Source: Bacteroidota bacterium
GTDB lineage: Bacteria; Bacteroidota; Bacteroidia; Chitinophagales; Chitinophagaceae
Reading direction: 5' to 3'
Assembly (NCBI GenBank): GCA_018267705.1
Contig: JAFDXX010000014.1
Location: forward strand, 62,001-126,000
Length of the DNA: 64,000 nt
Shown here piece by piece: positions 55,997 to 64,000 of the stretch (position 1 is its first letter; every line of letters begins with the position of its first letter). The position numbers were made by a program, and so were the translations under genes. The notes under the pieces are model-generated. The model saw only the letters and a list, made by a program, of their open reading frames with translations. It did not search any database and was not told the DNA's origin.

Positions 55997-57007
55997 ATGA
56001 AAGAAAAAATTCTTATTACCGGAGCTACGGGTTTTATTGGCGGTTTTATTGTAGAACAAGCATTAGCAGCTGGTTTAGAAGTATATGCCAATATTCGCAA
56101 AACAAGTAACACACAGTACCTTTCGCAAAAAGAAATTCATTTTATTGAATTAAATCTTTCTTCTGTAGAAATACTTACACAGCAATTAAATAATTATGTT
56201 CAAGAATTTGGCGGGTTTGATTATATCATTCACAATGCAGGTGTAACACAAACAAAAACAAAATCAGATTTTTTTAAAGTAAATTATGAATGTGCTAAAA
56301 ATTTAGCAGATGCTGTAATTGCTTGTAAAATGAAAGTGAAAAAATTTACTTTAATAAGTTCATTGGCTGTTTATGGTCCTGGTAATGCTGATTCTTTTCA
56401 AAAAATAGAAACGTTTAACACGCAGCATCCGATAAGTACTTATGGAAAAAGTAAATTAATGGGAGAGGAGTATATTAAAAGTTTGGAAAATTTTCCTTTT
56501 ATAATTATTAATCCCACTGCTGTTTATGGACCAAGAGATAAAGATTTTTTTGAATTTGTAAAATTAATAAATAAAGGTTTTGAACCATATATTGGTTTGC
56601 ATAAACAGATGGTTTCAATGATTTATGTGAAAGATTTAGCAAGTGTTATTGTTCAAGCAACAATCGCTTCAATCAAAAACAAATCATACATTGTTTCAGA
56701 TACAAAAGATTATAATAAATTAGAATTAGGAGAAGCGGTTAAATCTATTCTTCACAAAAAAACAATTAAAATAAAAATTCCATTATTTATTATTAAAAGT
56801 ATTATTACTGTTATTGATGGCATTTATAAATTGTTTGGCACTATTCCTTTTTTAAATATTGAAAAAATTAATGAAATAAGTGCAGCTAACTGGCTTTGCA
56901 ATGCAACCGAAATATGGAACGATTTACAAACACAACCACAATATTTTTTACAAAACGGAATGGAGGAAACTATTGCATGGTATAAAGAGAATAAATGGAT
57001 TGAATGA
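55997..57007 (+). CDS. NAD-dependent reductase, CerR-like (ceramide reductase)
   Basis: 336 residues of the extended short-chain dehydrogenase fold. NAD(P) motif GATGFIGGFIVEQAL at residues ~7-21, DYIIHNAGVTQTK, SLAVYGPG and the YGKSK catalytic pair (Y-x-x-x-K form) are present. In bacteria with SPT and bCerS a protein of this type reduces the 3-keto group to make the ceramide base. It starts 8 bases after the acyltransferase. It could instead be a sugar epimerase, but the operon makes the reductase more likely. Confidence 0.75.
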   Translation: MKEKILITGATGFIGGFIVEQALAAGLEVYANIRKTSNTQYLSQKEIHFIELNLSSVEILTQQLNNYVQEFGGFDYIIHNAGVTQTKTKSDFFKVNYECAKNLADAVIACKMKVKKFTLISSLAVYGPGNADSFQKIETFNTQHPISTYGKSKLMGEEYIKSLENFPFIIINPTAVYGPRDKDFFEFVKLINKGFEPYIGLHKQMVSMIYVKDLASVIVQATIASIKNKSYIVSDTKDYNKLELGEAVKSILHKKTIKIKIPLFIIKSIITVIDGIYKLFGTIPFLNIEKINEISAANWLCNATEIWNDLQTQPQYFLQNGMEETIAWYKENKWIE

Positions 57008-57029
57008 GGAAATTTTGTTTTTTGTTATG

Positions 57030-57698
57030 TTAAAAGGCTTCTTTAACTATAAACTCTTTTGCAATACCCAATGCAGTTAAATGTTTTTCAACGGCATCCA
57101 TCATTGGTGGAGGGCCACAGAGGTAAAAATATTTTGAAGTATTGCTCATATACTTTTTTATTAATTCGGCTGAAATAAAACCATATTCATAATTGGTAAG
57201 ATTTTCATGCGAAAGAATATTAATAAAATTTTTGCCTAACAACTTATTTAATTTATCTTCTTGAATAATGTCTGCTTTGGTTTTATTTGCAAAAATCAAT
57301 TTGTTATTTCCAATTTTATTTTCTTTTTCAAGATGTTTTAAAATAGCCATAAAAGGTGTTATACCTGCACCACCTGCAATAAAAATACCTTCGCCTTTAT
57401 AATTAATATCTCCAAAAACATCACCTATAATTAATTCATCGGTTGCTTTTAAAGAAAGTAGTTGGTTAGTTACGCCGTTGTGTAATGGATAAATTTTAAT
57501 AGTAAATTCAATAAAATTATCTTCGGGTAATGATGTAAACGTAAATGCCCTCAATTCTTTTTCCCACCCTGCTTTATTAATAGAAATATCTGCAGCTTGT
57601 CCCGGCATATAAATTAAGTTAGCAGGTTTTTCTGCAATAATTTTTAGAACATCGTGTGTAAGATGTTCAATAGATTTTATTTTAACTACATTAAACAT
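57030..57698 (-). CDS. Ferredoxin-NAD(P)H reductase-like flavoprotein
   Basis: 222 residues of the FNR fold: FAD-binding barrel (RAFTFTSLPEDNFIEFTIKI, a variant of RxYS) and NAD(P)-binding half (GIFIAGGAGITPFMAILKHL), closing with CGPPPMMDAVEKHL. There is no fused iron-sulfur domain. It transfers electrons between NAD(P)H and a ferredoxin or another carrier. It lies two bases after folE and 22 bases from the convergent ceramide reductase. The partner is unknown. Confidence 0.85.
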   Translation of the reverse strand: MFNVVKIKSIEHLTHDVLKIIAEKPANLIYMPGQAADISINKAGWEKELRAFTFTSLPEDNFIEFTIKIYPLHNGVTNQLLSLKATDELIIGDVFGDINYKGEGIFIAGGAGITPFMAILKHLEKENKIGNNKLIFANKTKADIIQEDKLNKLLGKNFINILSHENLTNYEYGFISAELIKKYMSNTSKYFYLCGPPPMMDAVEKHLTALGIAKEFIVKEAF

Positions 57699-57699
57699 T

Positions 57700-58338
57700 T
57701 TATTTATTTTTTATATAAGATAAAAATTCTTGCCTTATTATTTCATTTTCAAACTTACCCGAAAAATAATCTGTAATGGTTTTACTATTGGTATCGTGTA
57801 TACCTCTTGAGGCTACACAAAGGTGATCTGCCTCTATAACTACAGCAACATCTTCATGTTCTAAAATTTCTTTTAATGCTTCTGCTATTTGTACGGTTAA
57901 TCTTTCTTGCACTTGTGGGCGTTTGGCATAATACTGAACCAGCCTGTTAATTTTTGATAAACCTATAACGTGATTGTGAGGAATGTACGCTACATGTGCT
58001 TTTCCGATGATTGGAACAAAATGATGTTCGCAATTTGAATACAATGTAATATCTTTTTCTACCAACATTCTGTTGTAGCTGTATTTGTTTTCAAACAAAC
58101 TGATGGCAGGTTTATTTTTTGGGTTTAAGCCGCTGAATATTTCTTTTACAAACATTTTTGCTACTCTTTTTGGAGTATCTTTTAAACTGTCATCAGTTAA
58201 ATCTAAACCTAAGGTGTCCATTATTTCTGCGAAATAATATTCTATCTTATTTATTTTTTCTGCATCATTAAGTTCGAAAGCGTTATTACGCAAAGGTGTT
58301 GCCTTTATGATTTCGTTTAAGTTTATTGGCTCTTTCAT
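57700..58338 (-). CDS. folE: GTP cyclohydrolase I
   Basis: 212 residues. FolE converts GTP to dihydroneopterin triphosphate, the first step to folate or tetrahydropterin. Zn-binding C-E-H-H is in YSNCEHHFVPIIGKAHVAYI; GLSKINRLVQYYAKRPQVQE and HLCVASRGIHDTNSKTITD are standard. Placed between an ECF sigma factor (7 bases upstream) and a ferredoxin reductase (2 bases downstream), an unusual setting for folE. Confidence 0.96.
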   Translation of the reverse strand: MKEPINLNEIIKATPLRNNAFELNDAEKINKIEYYFAEIMDTLGLDLTDDSLKDTPKRVAKMFVKEIFSGLNPKNKPAISLFENKYSYNRMLVEKDITLYSNCEHHFVPIIGKAHVAYIPHNHVIGLSKINRLVQYYAKRPQVQERLTVQIAEALKEILEHEDVAVVIEADHLCVASRGIHDTNSKTITDYFSGKFENEIIRQEFLSYIKNK

Positions 58339-58344
58339 AACAAG

Positions 58345-58992
58345 TTATAATTTGTTTATTTTTTTCATTACGCTTTCTACTATTTCGTTGCAGTAAATTA
58401 AATTAAACTCGTACAATTCGTTTGCAGTATATATTTTTTCTAATTGCTCTCTCAGCATTGTTTTTGCTCTGTTTAATCTAACTTTTACATTGGTTTCGCT
58501 AATATTTAGCAGTGCTGAAGTTTCAGATATATTTAACCCGTTTATTTCTCTTAATGAAAATACTATTCTATAATCGAAAGGTATTTGTTCCAATGTTTTT
58601 TCTATTATGCCTCCCAATTCTTTGTTATGCACAGTTTTTTCTGTATTGTTATTTGTATTGGTAAATAATGGAGTAGAAGCATCATTAGTGTGTTGCATAA
58701 TTTCGTTTTTAAAACTTAATTTTTCTTTTTTTCTGTAACAGTTGTTCATCATTATGCGAATAATCCATGTTTTTAAATTTGCTCTTCCTTCAAATTGCGA
58801 TAAATTTTTGTATGCATCTACAAATGTATCCTGCATTAAATCTTGTGTATCTTGGTGGTTGTAATTGTATGTTCTTCCAATTTTATATAAGTATGGATTA
58901 AACCTTCTTACAATTATTTCATAAAGAACCTTTTCTCCTGCAATTATTCGTTGTGTAAGTTCTGTATCGGAAAGTGTCTCAAATGTATTCAT
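58345..58992 (-). CDS. ECF-type RNA polymerase sigma factor
   Basis: 215 residues with sigma-70 region 2 (DLMQDTFVDAYKNLSQFEGR, then ANLKTWIIRIMMNNCYRK) and region 4 (LNISETSALLNISETNVKVR as helix-turn-helix). No anti-sigma gene follows; the next gene is folE, seven bases on. ECF factors direct polymerase to small regulons in response to envelope signals. The targets are unknown, though its own operon with folE is a candidate. Confidence 0.92.
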   Translation of the reverse strand: MNTFETLSDTELTQRIIAGEKVLYEIIVRRFNPYLYKIGRTYNYNHQDTQDLMQDTFVDAYKNLSQFEGRANLKTWIIRIMMNNCYRKKEKLSFKNEIMQHTNDASTPLFTNTNNNTEKTVHNKELGGIIEKTLEQIPFDYRIVFSLREINGLNISETSALLNISETNVKVRLNRAKTMLREQLEKIYTANELYEFNLIYCNEIVESVMKKINKL

Positions 58993-59126
58993 ACATCACT
59001 AATAGATTGAAGATGACTGATGAAGTGTATAATTATTTTTATACCACATTGCTATTCAATTAGAGTAGCTATGTATAAAAAAAGTTACAAAAAGTAAAAA
59101 TATTTTTTGAGAGAAGTTATAAAGGC

Positions 59127-59552
59127 TTAATGATATTGTTTTATTTCTCTTTCAATATCTCGTTTTTTTATAGTTTCACGCTTATCGTGTGTTTTTTTTC
59201 CTTTGGCTAAACCAATTTCTAATTTAACCAAATGCTTATCGTTTATAAAAATGCGTAAAGGCACAATGGTTAAACCTTTTTCTTTCAGGGCAGTTTGTAA
59301 TCTTTTTAATTCTCTTTTGGTAAGCAGTAGTTTTCTGTCGTGTACGGCAATATGGTTATTAATAGTACCTAATTTATATTCGGCAATATATAAACCGCGT
59401 ACCCATAATTCTCCATCATCAAACAAACAAAAGGCATCATTAAAACTTACTTTACTTTCTCGTATGCTTTTAACTTCTGTTCCTAACAATACAATACCGG
59501 CTACATATTTATCTTCAATGTAGTAATTAAAATAAGCCTGCCTGTTGTTCAT
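59127..59552 (-). CDS. smpB: SsrA-binding protein SmpB
   Basis: The protein, about 141 residues long, binds tmRNA and brings it to stalled ribosomes. NNRQAYFNYYIEDKYVAGIV, LLGTEVKSIRESKVSFND and the basic tail AKGKKTHDKRETIKKRDIER are typical. The ATG at 59550-59552 is chosen; a TTG at 59562-59564 would add MAKE, as in some SmpB starts, and cannot be ruled out. It lies 50 bases after accD on the same strand. Confidence 0.95.
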   Translation of the reverse strand: MNNRQAYFNYYIEDKYVAGIVLLGTEVKSIRESKVSFNDAFCLFDDGELWVRGLYIAEYKLGTINNHIAVHDRKLLLTKRELKRLQTALKEKGLTIVPLRIFINDKHLVKLEIGLAKGKKTHDKRETIKKRDIEREIKQYH

Positions 59553-59602
59553 TTCTTTAGCCAAAACAGAACAATTGATTGATGATTTTTGATGAATTGA
59601 AA

Positions 59603-60526
59603 TTATCCTTTAAACAAAACAATTAGTTGATGTAATTTTTCTTTCAATTGTTTTCTTTCAACAATAAAATCTAAAAAACCATGTTCTAATAAAAATTCAC
59701 TGCGTTGAAAACCTTCGGGTAAATCTTTTTTAATGGTTTCTTTTATAACACGTGGGCCGGCAAAACCAATTAATGCTCCCGGTTCTGCAATATTCAAATC
59801 GCCCAACATGCCAAAGCTGGCAGAAATTCCACCAAATGTAGGATCGGTTAATAGTGATATATAAGGTAATTGGGCATCGCTTAACTGAGAAAGTTTACCA
59901 CTTGTTTTTGCTAATTGCATTAAACTAAAAGCACTCTCCATCATTCTTGCACCACCACTTTTACTTATTACTAAATATGGTAATTTATGTTTAATGCAAT
60001 AATCAACAGCACGGCTAAATTTTTCTCCCATTACACTTCCTAAACTTCCACCTATAAATTCAAAATCCATACAAGCAATTACCATTTCTTCACCGTTAAT
60101 TTTTCCAACGGCAACACGCATTGAATCTTTTAAATCTGTTTTAGAATGAATTTCATCTAAACGTTTTTGATAGTTTTTTAAATCGGTAAAGTTTAAAAAA
60201 TCTTTGCTTTGAATATTTTCGAAAAGCTCGGTATATGTTTTATTGTCAAAAATTATTTCAAAATATTCTTCGCTTCCAATTCTATGGTGGTAATTACATT
60301 TAGTACAAACAAATAAATTTTCTTTAAGTTCAGATGTTGTACAAATAAAATTGCATTGCGGACATTTGTTCCATAAACCTTCCGGTGTTTCTTTTTTATC
60401 GGCGGTAGAAGTAGTAATACCTTGCCTTATACGGCTGTACCATTTAGGTTTTATTTCTCCGGCCGGGTTAATGGTTTCTTCGCCTGTTAAATTTTGATCT
60501 AAATCTTCTTCACGTTCTTTTTTCAT
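59603..60526 (-). CDS. accD: Acetyl-CoA carboxylase carboxyltransferase subunit beta
   Basis: 307 residues. With AccA it transfers the carboxyl group from biotin to acetyl-CoA to make malonyl-CoA. The N-terminal zinc ribbon has [10 protein letters not shown] and [10 protein letters not shown]; the catalytic part has [20 protein letters not shown] and [20 protein letters not shown]. The N-terminal ~25 acidic residues are a short extension. smpB follows. Confidence 0.96.
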   Translation of the reverse strand: MKKEREEDLDQNLTGEETINPAGEIKPKWYSRIRQGITTSTADKKETPEGLWNKCPQCNFICTTSELKENLFVCTKCNYHHRIGSEEYFEIIFDNKTYTELFENIQSKDFLNFTDLKNYQKRLDEIHSKTDLKDSMRVAVGKINGEEMVIACMDFEFIGGSLGSVMGEKFSRAVDYCIKHKLPYLVISKSGGARMMESAFSLMQLAKTSGKLSQLSDAQLPYISLLTDPTFGGISASFGMLGDLNIAEPGALIGFAGPRVIKETIKKDLPEGFQRSEFLLEHGFLDFIVERKQLKEKLHQLIVLFKG

Positions 60527-60661
60527 AACGTTGTTTCTGTATTAGGGGTGTTGAAGATAATTAAAATTGAATGGATTGTATATTATTGTTTTTATTGAAA
60601 AACACAATATTTGGGTTGATAAAAATTTAATTATAATTTCTTCAATATTATGATAATAAGA

Positions 60662-60687
60662 AAAACCTGTTTTTTACAACAGGTTTT
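60662..60687 (-). terminator. Terminator after the aldolase gene
   Basis: AAAACCTGTT pairs with AACAGGTTTT about 10 bases past the aldolase stop, with T on the minus strand. Confidence 0.75.
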
Positions 60688-60693
60688 ATTTTT

Positions 60694-61767
60694 TTATGCT
60701 ATGGTAATGCTTGTATCGGCATATACATCTTGAATGGCGTTTAATATTTCAACACCTTCTTTCATTGGGCGTTGAAAAGCTTTACGTCCCGAAATTAAAC
60801 CCATTCCTCCTGCACGTTTATTAATAACCGCAGTGGTAACTGCTTCTGCTTTATCTCCTGCACCAGATGATGCACCGCCAGAATTAATTAAACCTGCTCT
60901 ACCCATATAACAATTGGCAACCTGGTAACGGCATAAATCAATAGGATGTTCAGAAGTTAATTGCGAATAAATTCTTTCATCATTTTTGCCGTATGCAGAT
61001 TCTTTAGTGTTTAATGCTTTATAACCTCCGTTATTTTCAGGTAGTTTTTGTTTAATAATATCTGCCTCAATTGTAACGCCTAAATGGTTAGCTTGCCCGG
61101 TTAAATCGGCAGAAACATGATAATCAATACCCTCTTTTTTAAATGATGGGTTTCGTAAATAACACCATAAAATGGTTGCCATTCCTAATTCATGTGCCAT
61201 TTCAAAAGCTTTAGCAACTTCTTGAATTTGGCGAGTAGATTCATCACTTCCAAAATAAATTGTTGCACCAACAGCAGCAGCACCTAAGTTGTAAGATGCT
61301 TTTATGGAAGCAAACATTATTTGATCAAATTTATTGGGGTAAGTTAAAAATTCATTATGATTAACCTTAACAATAAAAGGTATTTTATGTGCATATTTAC
61401 GAGATAAAAAACCCAATCCGCCAAAAGTGGTAGCAACTGCATTGCAACCCCCTTCAATAGCTAATTTTATAATATTTTCCGGATCAAAATAAATTGGATT
61501 TTTTGCAAAACTTGCACCTCCGCTGTGTTCTATACCTTGGTCAACCGGAAGAATAGATAAATAACCCGTATTTGCCAATCTACCTGTATTATACATTAAT
61601 TGCAAATTACGAAGCACGTTTACATTGCGGTCGCTTTGAGCCCAAATACGGTCAACAAAATCAGCACCCGGTAAATGCAATAAATTTTTATCAATGGTTT
61701 TACTGGTGTGGTTAAGAAGATATTCTGCTTTATCTCCTAAAAGTTGCACAGTGGTTTGATTTGCCAT
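60694..61767 (-). CDS. fbaB: Class I fructose-bisphosphate aldolase (DhnA type)
   Basis: 357 residues. Cleaves fructose 1,6-bisphosphate into glyceraldehyde 3-phosphate and dihydroxyacetone phosphate, through a Schiff base. The archaeal-type family is recognised from [40 protein letters not shown] and the phosphate-binding [13 protein letters not shown] with RKAFQRPM near the end. Its leader carries the second copy of the element seen before trxA. Confidence 0.93.
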   Translation of the reverse strand: MANQTTVQLLGDKAEYLLNHTSKTIDKNLLHLPGADFVDRIWAQSDRNVNVLRNLQLMYNTGRLANTGYLSILPVDQGIEHSGGASFAKNPIYFDPENIIKLAIEGGCNAVATTFGGLGFLSRKYAHKIPFIVKVNHNEFLTYPNKFDQIMFASIKASYNLGAAAVGATIYFGSDESTRQIQEVAKAFEMAHELGMATILWCYLRNPSFKKEGIDYHVSADLTGQANHLGVTIEADIIKQKLPENNGGYKALNTKESAYGKNDERIYSQLTSEHPIDLCRYQVANCYMGRAGLINSGGASSGAGDKAEAVTTAVINKRAGGMGLISGRKAFQRPMKEGVEILNAIQDVYADTSITIA

Positions 61768-61828
61768 AAACTAACTGAATAATTTTTTTTTAAGAAGAAT
61801 AGGTTTTGAACTGAACAACAACACAACT

Positions 61829-61854
61829 ATTAAACTTTGTTGCGTCGCACACTT
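61829..61854 (-). promoter_or_regulatory. Shared 5'-leader element, copy 2 (fbaB)
   Basis: The plus-strand reading is ATTAAACT, one base, then TGTTGCGTCGCACACTT; the trxA copy differs only in the base or two between. It begins 61 bases upstream of the fbaB ATG and lies about 22 bases from the TATATTTG box, so it should be in the leader RNA. Function unknown. Confidence 0.6.
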
Positions 61855-61876
61855 CAACGCCTTATTCAATATTTGG

Positions 61877-61884
61877 CAAATATA
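61877..61884 (-). promoter_or_regulatory. -7 box for fbaB
   Basis: TATATTTG on the minus strand, a perfect TAnnTTTG match, about 110 bases upstream of fbaB. The same box in the same orientation is found before trxA. Confidence 0.55.
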
Positions 61885-62014
61885 AGGAACGGAAAATTAT
61901 AAGTAAATATTGAAAAATACTAAGTGTAGATTTATTGTTTTGAATTTTTATGCTTGTTTTTTGAATAAGGAAAGAAATCTCTTTATAAAATAAACAGTTA
62001 TTCTACACATAAAA

Positions 62015-62039
62015 AATGCCTCATTAAAAATGAGGCATT
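62015..62039 (-). terminator. Terminator after the DUF2723 gene
   Basis: AATGCCTCATT (62015-62025) pairs with AATGAGGCATT (62029-62039), followed by T6 on the minus strand. Confidence 0.85.
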
Positions 62040-62062
62040 GTATAACACAGTATTTGTAGTAG

Positions 62063-64000
62063 TTATTTCTTTGTTTTAACAACAGAATCTTTTTTAGATT
62101 TTGGTGTATCTATTGTTGGAACCGTTGTTTTAGTTGCATAAGCTGCTTCCATTTGTGTTAAACCCTTTATGCAATTTTCTGTATAATTTCTATCAATTGC
62201 CATATCAGCTTGTTTGCCCGTTGGTAATGATTCGTAATATTTTATTTGCTGGGTTAAATCTTTTTTAATGGCTGCAGAAACTTTTTTTACTAATGCAGAA
62301 TCTCCTGCTCGGTAACAGGCATCTAAGAAAAGTAAAGAAACTCTGTTATGAAAATCTCCACGGCTAACCATACCATAAGGATAGTTTGATTGAAGTAATT
62401 CTTTATCAGCTTTTTCTAAAACTTTTTTAGCATCTTCTTTTCTGCCTTTATCTGCTAAATAGCTTGCTAATTCTGCATAAGATTGGCGTATGCCTTGTAA
62501 TTGCCTGCGGTTTTCTTCATCAAAATAAACACCTTCAATATTGGCATTTCCAAAAGAAAATTTGTTCATTAGTTTATCCATCATCCAATCTGCATTTATC
62601 GGATCATCTTCTACGGGTACTAAACGGTAACTAAGGCCATCTCTACGTAAGTATTTGCCAAAACCTAAATCGCCAAAATCTCCTGTAAAATAAATAGGTC
62701 GTTTCCAATTGTTGGCAGCTATAATGTTTAATACGGCTAAATCGTTTTTTTGTAAGCCGTTGCCACGTTGAATTTCAAAACGTAATTCACTTACAACGCT
62801 ATCTTTTGCATTTACAGTTCCATTTTTTCTTACAAAATTGATATCAACCGGTACAGATACTTTTCTTACTGGGAAGGTATTGTATACATCATCTTCATTG
62901 GGGTTGGGTTTGTATGTTTTATCTGCGTCATCACTTCCCACATAATTTTTCATCATATCATATAAATTATAATATCTGTCATCGGGAATATTGGGTTTTG
63001 GCATGTATAAAACGTAATCTCTTTTTCTTCCTTCAATTTGGTCTGCACTCCAAATAACATCAATAGGTGCACTTTCATTTATTTTATAGCGTAATTGATT
63101 AATATACCAATCTATTCCTAATAAGCTATAATTAATTACGCGTACATCTCTTCTTATGCCTTCTACTTCTTGGGCATACCATAAAGGATAAGTATCATTA
63201 TCTCCAAAAGAAAATAAGATGGCATTTTTATCGCAGCTTTCTAAATAATTTCTGGCTGAGTCTCGTGCTAATACTTTTTTGCTTCTATCGTGATCATTCC
63301 ATTCTTGTTGGGCCATTAAAACCGGTACTGCTAATAAGCAAACTACGGTTGCTAATGTTGCTGCAGTTGTTTGAGACATTTTTTTCTGTAACCATTCTAC
63401 TACTTGCATTACGCCAATACCAATCCATACGGCAAATGCGTAAAATGAGCCAACATAAGCATAATCACGTTCACGTGGTTGATTGCCTGCTTGGTTTAAA
63501 TATAAAATAATGGCAAAACCTGTAAAGAAGAATAATAAGAAGTTGGATAATGTATCATCTCCTCTTCTTTTTAAATGGTAAAAGAAACCAATAAAACCTA
63601 ATAAAAATGGTAATAAAAATAGTTTGTTATGAGCTTTATTGTTTTTTACACTATCGGGTAACATGCTTTGGTCGCCATACATCATATTATCAATAAATGA
63701 TATGCCTGTAATCCAGTTGCCGTCTCTTACATTGCCGGTATAAACGCCTTGTACATCACTTTGTTTGCCACTAAAGTTCCACATAAAATAGCGGAAGTAC
63801 ATCCAATATGATTGGTAAGAGAAGAAGAATTTAAAGTTATCAATTTGGTTAGGAGCATGATCGTATTTTTCTCTTCCGTCTTTATCACGTAATTTTTCAA
63901 TACCTAAAAAGCTTGCATAATAATCTGCATGTTGTTGGTCGTTGCTTGCATCCCATACACGCGGAAAAAGCATTTTATCATCGGGTGCGTAAACGGCATG
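62063..64000 (-). CDS. DUF2723 membrane protein (5' part outside window)
   Basis: The C-terminal 645 residues are seen; the frame is open at the window edge (HAVYAPDDKMLFPRVWD). Several membrane helices lie in the first ~160 residues seen (FLLPFLLGFIGFFYHLKRRG; FLLFFFTGFAIILYLNQAG; FYAFAVWIGIGVMQVVEWL), then a periplasmic part with FSFGDNDTYPLWYAQEVEGI and, near the end, helical repeats. The membrane part resembles protein O-mannosyltransferase-like DUF2723 proteins of this phylum, which may attach sugars to exported proteins. The substrate is unknown. It has its own terminator. Confidence 0.85.
   Translation of the reverse strand, partial: HAVYAPDDKMLFPRVWDASNDQQHADYYASFLGIEKLRDKDGREKYDHAPNQIDNFKFFFSYQSYWMYFRYFMWNFSGKQSDVQGVYTGNVRDGNWITGISFIDNMMYGDQSMLPDSVKNNKAHNKLFLLPFLLGFIGFFYHLKRRGDDTLSNFLLFFFTGFAIILYLNQAGNQPRERDYAYVGSFYAFAVWIGIGVMQVVEWLQKKMSQTTAATLATVVCLLAVPVLMAQQEWNDHDRSKKVLARDSARNYLESCDKNAILFSFGDNDTYPLWYAQEVEGIRRDVRVINYSLLGIDWYINQLRYKINESAPIDVIWSADQIEGRKRDYVLYMPKPNIPDDRYYNLYDMMKNYVGSDDADKTYKPNPNEDDVYNTFPVRKVSVPVDINFVRKNGTVNAKDSVVSELRFEIQRGNGLQKNDLAVLNIIAANNWKRPIYFTGDFGDLGFGKYLRRDGLSYRLVPVEDDPINADWMMDKLMNKFSFGNANIEGVYFDEENRRQLQGIRQSYAELASYLADKGRKEDAKKVLEKADKELLQSNYPYGMVSRGDFHNRVSLLFLDACYRAGDSALVKKVSAAIKKDLTQQIKYYESLPTGKQADMAIDRNYTENCIKGLTQMEAAYATKTTVPTIDTPKSKKDSVVKTKK

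Overview
The window looks like the chromosome of an AT-rich member of the Bacteroidota, most likely of the Chitinophagaceae or a close relative. The evidence is the one-chain SecDF fusion, a menaquinone futalosine-pathway enzyme (MqnE), a ceramide (sphingolipid) operon, a DUF2723 membrane protein, GIN-domain and DUF4397 lipoproteins, a single-chain L-serine dehydratase, many TAnnTTTG promoter boxes (the Bacteroidota -7 element), and few Shine-Dalgarno sequences. I saw no rRNA, tRNA, CRISPR array, insertion sequence or prophage. Most of the window is housekeeping and envelope biology. The accessory parts are about 3.8-7.2 kb and 39.2-43.7 kb.

Layout. 1-3.8 kb: the start of an outer-membrane barrel protein, ahcY, and an Lrp-type regulator. 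4.0-7.2 kb: a lipoprotein with a glycine hinge and a metallopeptidase-like tip, a small exported protein, an orphan tip without a start codon, a second small exported protein and a tiny membrane ORF. This arrangement resembles a polymorphic-toxin locus and is the best candidate here for something undescribed. 7.2-13.1 kb: a membrane iron-sulfur protein, a phosphoribosyltransferase, mqnE, a nucleoside transporter, trxA and a GIN-domain lipoprotein. 13.2-23.8 kb: a metal-efflux locus with two complete CzcB-CzcA pairs, one TolC-like channel and a small exported protein. 23.9-36.7 kb: secDF, groES-groEL, nusB, a DUF1573 lipoprotein, yajC, a TPR protein, coaE, a Bcr/CflA transporter, a broken monooxygenase-like gene and a Nudix hydrolase.

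36.8-43.7 kb: an rRNA methyltransferase, an aminotransferase, and an operon of four lipoproteins (one PKD, three DUF4397-like) behind a long leader. 43.7-51.5 kb: sdaA, a GH18 chitinase-like lipoprotein, smc, an inward-rectifier K+ channel and a DUF3592 protein. 51.6-57.0 kb: a secreted M28 peptidase, then serine palmitoyltransferase, ceramide synthase and ceramide reductase in one tight operon. 57.0-64 kb: a sigma factor-folE-ferredoxin reductase operon, smpB, accD, a class I aldolase and the end of a DUF2723 protein.

Several starts were moved downstream from the longest reading frame, because a TAnnTTTG box lies inside or overlaps the longer version (ahcY, the GIN lipoprotein, the aminotransferase) or because the family start is clear (groES, coaE, smc). 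trxA and fbaB share a near-identical element of about 26 bases in their 5' leaders, at nearly the same distance from the start codon. It is the most precise unexplained sequence signal in the window.
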